DNA of 55,629 nucleotides, taken from the NCBI GenBank assembly GCA_903825445.1, contig CAIKAS010000220.1, positions 1-55,629 on the forward strand, in the 5' to 3' direction. This document shows, piece after piece, positions 50,501 to 55,629 of the stretch (positions are counted from its first letter, which is position 1; each line of letters begins with the position of its first letter). The translations under genes were made by a program, and so were the position numbers. The notes beneath the pieces are model-generated. The model was not told where the DNA came from and did not search any database. It saw only the letters and a program-made list of their open reading frames with translations. The DNA comes from an uncultured Acidobacteriia bacterium. Its GTDB lineage: Bacteria; Acidobacteriota; Terriglobia; Bryobacterales; Bryobacteraceae.

Positions 50501-51013
50501 GCCTTCAAACTGATCTTTAGACCCGACCACGCGCATGCCTCGTCCACCACCACCGAAAGAGGCCTTGATGATCAGCGGGAAACCGATTTTGGCTACATCG
50601 GCGGGGTTATCCGAACCCGGAACTACAGGTACACCCGCGCGCTCAGCCAGCTTACGGGCGGCGGTCTTGTCACCCAGCAATTCCAGGAGTTCGGCAGACG
50701 GGCCGACGAAGGTGATTCCTGCGCGTTCGCAGGCGCGTGGCAGCGCTGGATTTTCCGAGAGAAATCCGTAACCCGGATGGATGAGATCCACCCCCTTCTC
50801 CTTGGCCAGGGCCACAATGCCTTCCACGTCCAGGTAGGCCTGAACAGGGCCGAGACCCTCGCCGATCAGATAGGCCTCATCGGCTTTGAAGCGGTGCAGG
50901 CCAAGGCGGTCTTCCTTGGAATAAACGGCGACGGTGCGGAGGCCGAGTTCGGTGGCGGCGCGCATGATGCGGATCGCGATTTCACCACGGTTCAGGGCAA
51001 GAAGTTTAGGCAT
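47600..51013 (-). CDS. pyc: Pyruvate carboxylase
   Basis: A single-chain enzyme of 1137 residues, near the family norm. Biotin carboxylase occupies about 1-450 (ANRGEIAIRIMRAATELG at the start, GGGGRGMRVV, EVNPRIQVEHTVTE), the carboxyltransferase about 515-1000 (DTTFRDAHQSLMATRMR, FHTHDTSG), and the biotin carrier the last 80 residues with EAMKM (Lys1103). It carboxylates pyruvate to oxaloacetate with ATP and bicarbonate, refilling the citric-acid cycle. It follows the zinc-ribbon gene on the same strand by 70 bp. Confidence 0.97.
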   Translation of the reverse strand: MPKLLALNRGEIAIRIMRAATELGLRTVAVYSKEDRLGLHRFKADEAYLIGEGLGPVQAYLDVEGIVALAKEKGVDLIHPGYGFLSENPALPRACERAGITFVGPSAELLELLGDKTAARKLAERAGVPVVPGSDNPADVAKIGFPLIIKASFGGGGRGMRVVGSKDQFEGKLEEATREAAAAFGNGAVFLERFIRRAKHIEVQILGDQHGNIVHLYERDCSVQRRHQKVVEVAPAVALPEKVRKALADAALKLAREAGYYNAGTVEFLVDAESGEFYFIEVNPRIQVEHTVTELVTGIDLVRCQILAAQGHKLHEAPIGLPKQKDIPLYGYALQCRVTTEDPTNNFTPDYGRLQTYRSPAGFGVRLDGGSAYSGATITPYYDSLLVKISAWAAEFDQTCNRADRALREFRVRGVKTNIPFLENVVNHPDFRAGNVTTSFIDQTPSLFTFSLRKDRATRLLTYLGETIVNGNPEVAGKPQPKEFRAAPVPPHIPTPAPRGTKQLLDELGPKKFAQWMTSQPGLLITDTTFRDAHQSLMATRMRGADMLTIANHVSHRLPNLFSLEMWGGATFDVSMRFLLEDPWLRLRKLRAAVPNICFQMLFRASNAVGYTAYPDNVVREFVLESARQGMDIFRIFDSLNWLPNMRVAMEAVQDTDRLCEAAICYTGDILDPARQKYSLKYYVRMARELEKMGAHILAIKDMAGLLRPYAAEILVSALRDEIGIPIHFHTHDTSGVSAASILKAADAGVHVADAAISSMSGQTSQPNLNSIVAALQNTPRDTGLDLDALNQCADYWETVRNWYAPFDTSPKSGTAEVYLHEMPGGQFTNLKEQAESLGLGPKWPEIARMYRDVNMAFGDIVKVTPSSKVVGDMALFLISHDMTIQQFLNLEPGHSVSIPHSVVDMFEGSLGEPEGGWPEHVKQIVLNGRKAREGRPGEHLAPADFEDIREKVAAAIGRKPADDEVLSYLMYPEVFLKFAKARAAYSDVDVLPTPQFFYGMTKGEEVAIDIEPGKTLVVKFLAVSEPHPDGTRTVFFEINGQPREVDVRDKSLRSSVAARVKADPGTPGQVGAPLPGLVTAVAVNLGDTVKKGDKLLVIEAMKMQSTVYVPVDGKVTKLVAQIGMQVEAKDLLAVVE

Positions 51014-51083
51014 CTATATCAGGATTCCACAGGGGGTTTGATGGAGCGAACGGTGAGGGATCCTCGCCCGGCGAGAGAATCCG

Positions 51084-51728
51084 CTAGAACCGGTAAAACT
51101 TGTGTCGGCAGGCCCGGCAGCGGAATGGAGCGATGAAAAAGAGCCGCAAAAACTCTTCCCACATGCCCGTCCGGTTGGCACGCCGAACGTTGGTTGAGGT
51201 GCACTTAGGGCAATACGCATTGGGGACGCGGGCGTCTTCGACGGAACGGTCCTGCGACTTGATCAGTGCTTTGGGGTCCGGCGCCGGAGTTAGCTGAGGC
51301 GGAAGATGGGATGGAGGGGTGAGACGAAACCCTGGAACGGCATCGCCTAGCGCCTTTTCGATATTATTGACGACGCCGGATACTTTTTGCTCAGCCACGC
51401 GGGATGAATCCCGCAGGTGCGTGATCGTATCAGTTTGCAGGACGGAAATCTTCTCCAGCTGAGATATGCGGCCATCAAGCTGGTCACTCAGAGCCTGAGT
51501 GCTCTCCTCGACCACCTTCTTCCCCATCTCGCGAAAACCCTCAACCAGCTTGGTTTCAAGCTTTTCCATCTGTTCGCCGACGCGGTCTTCGATCAATGAA
51601 GGCAGATCGTCCCGTACAATCTGATCGCGACGCCGGACGCGCGCAAGTTCAGCCGCCCGATTTCTTTCGGCCATAAGGTCGCGCAGCGGGTTGGAAGAGC
51701 GGGCGGGCGAGTTTCGCGGTCGACGCAT
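51084..51728 (-). CDS. Coiled-coil protein with C-terminal zinc ribbon
   Basis: A 214-residue protein of unknown function. It starts with an Arg-rich stretch, then a long charged coiled-coil (about 20-120; EQMEKLETKLVEGFREMGKKVVEES), a proline-rich linker (PPSHLPPQLTPAPDP) and a C-terminal zinc ribbon: CPKC, then CRAC about 30 residues later. The short hydrophobic stretch LRLFFIAPF lies between the cysteine pairs. It may be a DNA- or membrane-associated structural protein. Starts at 51791 (ATG) or 51821 (TTG) are possible; 51728 was chosen because composition changes there. Confidence 0.7.
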   Translation of the reverse strand: MRRPRNSPARSSNPLRDLMAERNRAAELARVRRRDQIVRDDLPSLIEDRVGEQMEKLETKLVEGFREMGKKVVEESTQALSDQLDGRISQLEKISVLQTDTITHLRDSSRVAEQKVSGVVNNIEKALGDAVPGFRLTPPSHLPPQLTPAPDPKALIKSQDRSVEDARVPNAYCPKCTSTNVRRANRTGMWEEFLRLFFIAPFRCRACRHKFYRF

Positions 51729-51887
51729 CAGAGTGGGTGGACGGCTACCTGACCAATTGTATCCCGTCGTATCAGGTCGGCCGCGTAGCATCTTTAACCA
51801 CTTTAGTGAATCAGCGGACAAAAACGCTGCATGCAGACTTCATTTTGTGCCGGAAAAAGTACCAGTACTTAGGGCGTCAAGCATCGA

Positions 51888-52835
51888 TTACCGGAGTGTG
51901 GCGTTGAGCAAGGCAGCAAGGCGGAAACCGGCGGTCGCCAGACGCTCGTCGATGACAGGCATTGCCTCGGCGAAGTACTTCTCGCCAATGGTGATGTGCA
52001 GGGCCTGCACCTTATCCCGTTCGGTGGCGCAGACAGACTGAGGATTCGGCGTTTCAACCGGAATGGCGGGCTCCAGTTTCCCGTAGGTGATGGACTCAGA
52101 AATGGCGTGAGTCTCCCACGCCCAGGCGAGCGGAGCGTCGGCTGGACCGCTGGTGGCTGCCGCGAACCTGTCCGCAAAGCGAGTGTTCAACGAAGCGGCG
52201 TACGCTGGTTGAGAAAGCTTATCCTTCTCCAGTTCGCGCTGGATCAGCTTGTAGTCCCAGATGGCGTGGAGATTCGCCGGCCTCTCCTCGGCAAAGAATT
52301 GGATGGAGGTGCAGTTGCCGCCCTGGTCGTTATTGTCGCTGTCGTGCAGCGGCATGTGGATGTCACCGAGAAAATGAACGATATAGCGCAGGGCAGTAGC
52401 ACTGTCACCCGGCGTTCGCGAGGTATCGCGGAGGATGCCGAGTTCATACTCGATGGCGTTGACAATGCAACCGGGCCGATTTTTGCCATCCACAGAAGGG
52501 CCTATTGGCGGGCACCACGGATCAATGCTCGTGACAGCCGTAGCACTTCGCGGAATATCCACGTAATGCCATACGCTGGTCTTTTCAGCGCTTTTCGTGT
52601 CGTCGGCCCATGTGGCGGCGTCGGCGAGGGGATCATTCGGACGGTCTTTGCAAAAGCGATTGAGCGCGGGGTCAATGGGGGTGCTGCGAAAAAGTTCATC
52701 CACCGCGGCGGAAGTCGCTTGCGTGAGATGCGCGCGCGCGATCAGGGCGACAATCTGATGGCCTTCACAACCCCAGCCAAAAGCCGGCGAAGAGAATACT
52801 GGCGCAATAAGACCAATCCAGAGCAGATGGCGCAT
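51888..52835 (-). CDS. S1/P1-type nuclease
   Basis: A 315-residue zinc-dependent nuclease. After the signal peptide (1-20) the mature protein begins WGCEGHQIV, giving the N-terminal Trp21 and His26 zinc ligands. The others are in ATWADD, WHYVDIP, HFLGDIHMPLHDSDNNDQGG and NLHAIWD. It cleaves single-stranded DNA and RNA, probably in the periplasm for nutrient recovery, and so could feed the nucleoside operon at 15-20 kb. A TATAAT box lies 13 nt upstream, next to a hairpin. Confidence 0.93.
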   Translation of the reverse strand: MRHLLWIGLIAPVFSSPAFGWGCEGHQIVALIARAHLTQATSAAVDELFRSTPIDPALNRFCKDRPNDPLADAATWADDTKSAEKTSVWHYVDIPRSATAVTSIDPWCPPIGPSVDGKNRPGCIVNAIEYELGILRDTSRTPGDSATALRYIVHFLGDIHMPLHDSDNNDQGGNCTSIQFFAEERPANLHAIWDYKLIQRELEKDKLSQPAYAASLNTRFADRFAAATSGPADAPLAWAWETHAISESITYGKLEPAIPVETPNPQSVCATERDKVQALHITIGEKYFAEAMPVIDERLATAGFRLAALLNATLR

Positions 52836-52842
52836 ATCAGAG

Positions 52843-52863
52843 ATTATAAACGGGGATCCGTTT
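52843..52863 (-). promoter_or_regulatory. Compact hairpin plus TATAAT box between SDR and nuclease genes
   Basis: AAACGG (52848-52853), four bases, CCGTTT (52858-52863) form a perfect 6-bp hairpin that includes the SDR stop codon. On the minus strand it is followed directly by TATAAT (complement of 52843-52848), 13 nt before the nuclease ATG. The arrangement would end one transcript and start the next in about 25 bp. Confidence 0.4.
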
Positions 52864-53680
52864 ATTTGATGTGACGGCGCAGCGTGAAGGCGTCGGGCCT
52901 CGCACTGTCGTGTTCGAACTTCTTCCAGTCGTCCTGAACGTAGAGGAGTTTGCCGGTGATGTGATTGGACCGCTCCGACGCAAGGAACAGCGCGAGGTTG
53001 ATCTGTTTGTCGGAGAGCATGCCGCCGGTGGTCTGGACTTTTTCTGCCGCTTCAAGCTCGTCCACGCCGGCGCGCTCGCCCGCATGAATAATCTCGTCCG
53101 TCATATTCGTGTAAGATTCGCCTGGGAACATGCAGTTAATTTGGACATTATCGTCGCGAACTTCTTCGGCGACGCACTCCACAAAGCGGACGACCGCTGC
53201 TTTGCTGGCAGCGTAAGCTGCAAAGCGCGGACGTGGTGTAGCGGCGCCCTGACCGACCAGAACGACGATCTTTCCCGAGCGACGAGCGATCATTCCTGGC
53301 AACACGGCGCGACAAGCGTTCATGACTCCAATGACGTTGGTTTCGAGGACCTCCTGCCATGCCGCAGGACGATTCTCGGCGAAAGGTCCGATGGGACCCT
53401 GAATAGCGGCGTTGGCTACCAGCGTATGCAGCGCGCCCCATTCTCCCGCCATACGATCGACCGCGGTTGTGACCTGATCGAAATTACGGACGTCAGCCCG
53501 CAAGCGAAGTGCTACGCCGCCTGCGTCTTCGATTTCCAGCTTGGTGACTTCGAGTTCGCTCTGGCTGCGGCCAAGTAAGCCGACGCGGGCTTTGGAATGA
53601 GCGAAACCAATAGCGAGACGCTTGCCGATACCGCGTCCGGCGCCCGTGATGAGAACGTTTACATCCTGCGGTGAGCGCAA
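52862..53680 (-). CDS. Short-chain dehydrogenase/reductase with altered catalytic serine
   Basis: A 272-residue SDR. The nucleotide motif is TGAGRGIG near residue 12, and the catalytic YAASK is present. The NAG motif is NAA, and the usual active-site serine upstream of the Tyr is missing (VLVGQGAATPRPRF has Gly/Val where Ser is expected). The protein may thus be a weak enzyme or act on an unusual substrate. The start is a TTG at 53678-53680. It lies between rseP and the S1/P1 nuclease on the same strand, in no clear pathway. Confidence 0.86.
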   Translation of the reverse strand: MRSPQDVNVLITGAGRGIGKRLAIGFAHSKARVGLLGRSQSELEVTKLEIEDAGGVALRLRADVRNFDQVTTAVDRMAGEWGALHTLVANAAIQGPIGPFAENRPAAWQEVLETNVIGVMNACRAVLPGMIARRSGKIVVLVGQGAATPRPRFAAYAASKAAVVRFVECVAEEVRDDNVQINCMFPGESYTNMTDEIIHAGERAGVDELEAAEKVQTTGGMLSDKQINLALFLASERSNHITGKLLYVQDDWKKFEHDSARPDAFTLRRHIK

Positions 53681-53743
53681 ATGACTAGTTTACCGCGAAC
53701 GAAGTGTGGGTGCGTAGGATTTTTCCAGCGAGAGTACTCAGAC

Positions 53744-55102
53744 TCAGCGAAACAAGCCCAACAATATGCCCGGCGCAATCCGTCGCGCGATGTCGTTATA
53801 AAGCACGAACACCATGAGCATCATCAGGAACACGAAGCCGACCTTCAGCATCCCCTCTTTGACGTTCAGGCTGATATCGCGGCCCATCACCATCTCGATC
53901 AGCAGCGTCAGGATCATCGCGCCATCCAGAATCGGAATTGGCAGCAGGTTGAGGATCGCCAGATTCAGGCTGACCATGCTCATCAGCGTAAGGAACGACG
54001 ATGGACCTTCCTTCGCAGCCTGCGTCGCCTGACCCGCGATACCAATTGGACCTGAGAGACTCTTCGCTGGAACGCGCCGTTCCAAAATGCCACGAAGCAT
54101 CTGCACAATCAGAGTCCCGAATTTCGCGTTTTGTTTTACTGATTCATTGAGCGCGGCGGGGAAAGACAGACTTGTCTTCTGAATGTTCCATTTCACTTCC
54201 GGCGCTACGCCGATCATCCAGCGCGCCGGACCGTCCATGGCCGTGTACTTCGGCATCATCGTCACTGTGCGTGTTTCGCCGGCCGCGAAGCCTGTACGTG
54301 AATACTCCACCGTCACGGGCTTGCCATCGCTGCGACGGATGATATCCGGGAGCGTATACCGTGAGTGAATCGGCGTGCCGTTGACTTTAAGCAGCAAGTC
54401 GCCCTTCTGCAGGCCCGCTGCGGCGGCTGGCATGCCATCGCTGACGCTGCCCACCTGTATGGCATTTTGGCCTTCCCAGCCTGCGTCGCCCATCCCGGAT
54501 TTCTCGTCGAGCAACGGCGTGACGCTCGTTTCAAAGACACGACCACCGCGTTCGACAGAAACCGAAATGGGGCGTTCCACCCTTTCAATCTCGCGGGTCA
54601 TGATGGCTTCCCAATCGGGATTCATCGCGCCATCGATCTTAACGATCTTGTCGCCTGCCGCAATGCCTGCCTTCGCGGCAGGTGAATCCGCAACCACGTG
54701 GCCGACAATGGCGCCGTTATCCTCAATGATCTTTTCGTACGAGACCATATAGAGGCCGGTAAGCACCGCCACCGCCAGAACCACATTCATAAACGGCCCC
54801 GCAAACGCGATGATTAATCGCTGCCAGCGAGGTTTCGCAAGGAATCCGTCGGGATCGGCTGCGTGTGCATCGCCTGGCTGATCGCCCACCATCTTGACGT
54901 AGCCGCCGAACAGAAACAAAGAGAAACGATAATCGGTATCGCCGCGCTGGAAGCCGAACAGCCTTGGGCCAAAGCCGAAACTGAAGACATCTACCTTGAC
55001 TTTAAATGCCCGCGCGGCCCAAAAGTGTCCCAGTTCGTGAACCAGGATCATGACGCCGATCAGGACCAGCAGCCACCAGAGATTTGAAAGCAGCGTCATC
55101 AT
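53744..55102 (-). CDS. rseP: Site-2 protease RseP
   Basis: A 452-residue intramembrane zinc protease. HELGH at residues 22-26 lies in the first helix, and the NLLPIPILDGAM motif in the last third supplies the third ligand. Two PDZ domains stand between (about 125-190 and 205-275; ADSPAAKAGIAAGDKIVKIDG and GMPAAAAGLQKGDLLLKVNG), as in E. coli RseP. It cuts anti-sigma factors and signal peptides within the membrane. The start overlaps the dxr stop by 4 bp. The candidate anti-sigma protein at 30.8 kb is a possible substrate. Confidence 0.94.
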   Translation of the reverse strand: MMTLLSNLWWLLVLIGVMILVHELGHFWAARAFKVKVDVFSFGFGPRLFGFQRGDTDYRFSLFLFGGYVKMVGDQPGDAHAADPDGFLAKPRWQRLIIAFAGPFMNVVLAVAVLTGLYMVSYEKIIEDNGAIVGHVVADSPAAKAGIAAGDKIVKIDGAMNPDWEAIMTREIERVERPISVSVERGGRVFETSVTPLLDEKSGMGDAGWEGQNAIQVGSVSDGMPAAAAGLQKGDLLLKVNGTPIHSRYTLPDIIRRSDGKPVTVEYSRTGFAAGETRTVTMMPKYTAMDGPARWMIGVAPEVKWNIQKTSLSFPAALNESVKQNAKFGTLIVQMLRGILERRVPAKSLSGPIGIAGQATQAAKEGPSSFLTLMSMVSLNLAILNLLPIPILDGAMILTLLIEMVMGRDISLNVKEGMLKVGFVFLMMLMVFVLYNDIARRIAPGILLGLFR

Positions 55103-55629
55103 TTGTTGTCACCCGTTCCAGCCGCAATTGCGGAAGCCTCTGTTGCGACGATGGTTGCAGTCAGGGGTCCGAACACGGTTGCGTTTGCCTCAATTACTTC
55201 GCTCGCCTTTTGGCGGGCGGCCCGGTCGATTTCCAGAATTTCGGCAACGCTGCCGGGTTCGCGCCATGGCATCTGGTTCAGTGTTTCTTCGACTACGCGG
55301 GCAATGGCAGGAAATCGGAGCTTTCCCGCAAGGAACGCAGCCACCGCGATTTCGTCGGCAGCGTTCAGAATACAGGAAGATGCGCCGCCCAGACGTAAAG
55401 AATCATAAGCGAGACCCAGGAGTCGGAACTTGTCAAAATCGGGAGCATGGAATTCCCACTGACGGGCCTGGGTCCAGTCGATTCTGGGAACCGGTGCCGG
55501 GGCACGGTCGGGCCACGTGAGTGCGTATTGGATGGGCATGCGCATGTCCGTCGCCGATACCTGGGCAATCACACTGCCATCCTCGTATTCCACCATGGCA
55601 TGCACCGATGATTGGGGGTGCACCACGAC
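55099..55629 (-). CDS. dxr: 1-Deoxy-D-xylulose 5-phosphate reductoisomerase (5' end cut by window)
   Basis: The C-terminal part, at least 175 residues of about 390, runs off the right edge. VHPQSSVHAMVEY, YALTWPDR and LRLGGASSCILNAADEIAVAAFL (where family members usually have GGTxPAVLNAANE) identify Dxr. The enzyme makes methylerythritol phosphate in isoprenoid synthesis. dxr directly before rseP is a common arrangement, often preceded by uppS and cdsA, which are expected beyond the window. The stop overlaps the rseP start (ATGA). Confidence 0.93.
   Translation of the reverse strand, partial: VVVHPQSSVHAMVEYEDGSVIAQVSATDMRMPIQYALTWPDRAPAPVPRIDWTQARQWEFHAPDFDKFRLLGLAYDSLRLGGASSCILNAADEIAVAAFLAGKLRFPAIARVVEETLNQMPWREPGSVAEILEIDRAARQKASEVIEANATVFGPLTATIVATEASAIAAGTGDNK

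Noticed and set aside
1..55629. CRISPR array, IS element, prophage or genomic island
   Set aside because: No spaced direct repeats, terminal inverted repeats, transposase or integrase motifs, and no clear composition break apart from the AT-rich gap near 27.8 kb.

Overview
The window reads as a gene-dense stretch of ordinary chromosome from a GC-rich, diderm, free-living bacterium, most likely an Acidobacteriota member of the Solibacter/Bryobacter kind. This placement is inferred from gene content: a VWFA-type secreted protein of the acidobacterial family, an FG-GAP/UnbV protein, a TMTC-like TPR glycosyltransferase, Tat-exported sugar-enzyme relatives, a tail-less divergent Hfq and bacillithiol synthesis (BshC). 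I see no rRNA, tRNA, IS element, prophage, integrase or CRISPR array. About 52 genes are supported. Two are cut by the window ends: bshC on the left and dxr on the right.

Layout. 0-8 kb: bshC, a short-chain dehydrogenase, an exported mandelate-racemase-like enzyme, a core-MetE-like methyltransferase coupled to a DUF1697 gene, a fumarylacetoacetase-family hydrolase and two alpha/beta hydrolases. 8-15 kb: molybdenum-cofactor genes (xdhC, mocA, a moaD-moaE fusion) mixed with an AsmA-like protein and a YbgC thioesterase, then a VWFA protein, hfq and an inositol monophosphatase. 15-20.5 kb: a nucleoside salvage operon (pyrimidine phosphorylase, NupC transporter, purine phosphorylase, cytidine deaminase and an amidohydrolase with a signal peptide). 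20.5-27.6 kb: ribBA with an eroded cyclohydrolase half, a large membrane SpoIIE phosphatase, and the cdaA-cdaR-glmM c-di-AMP/cell-wall operon.

27.6-32.7 kb: a GAF-GAF-ANTAR regulator flanked by two strong RNA hairpins, then a YheT hydrolase leading into a tightly overlapped sigma factor / membrane protein / DUF4252 / small exported protein / PA14 operon. 32.7-38.3 kb, minus strand: a five-gene operon of Gfo/Idh oxidoreductase, polysaccharide deacetylase, acyl carrier protein, ketoacyl synthase and TMTC-like glycosyltransferase, which looks like a lipid-glycan pathway. 38.4-40.3 kb: deoB-tpiA, which links deoxyribose catabolism to glycolysis. 40.5-47.5 kb: a large TPR protein, a parvulin-like/FG-GAP/UnbV protein, a small membrane protein and a copper-type SCO protein. 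47.6-55.6 kb, minus strand: pyruvate carboxylase, a coiled-coil zinc-ribbon protein, an S1/P1 nuclease, an SDR, rseP and dxr.

The strongest leads are the lipid-glycan operon, the sigma/DUF4252/PA14 operon, the RibBA with missing cyclohydrolase residues, the MoaD-MoaE fusion with an internal Gly-Gly, and the parvulin-like/FG-GAP protein that lacks both parvulin histidines and has no clear start codon. A TACAAT-like -10 hexamer recurs 22-27 nt before several start codons and decided one start (the TTG of the MetE-like gene).
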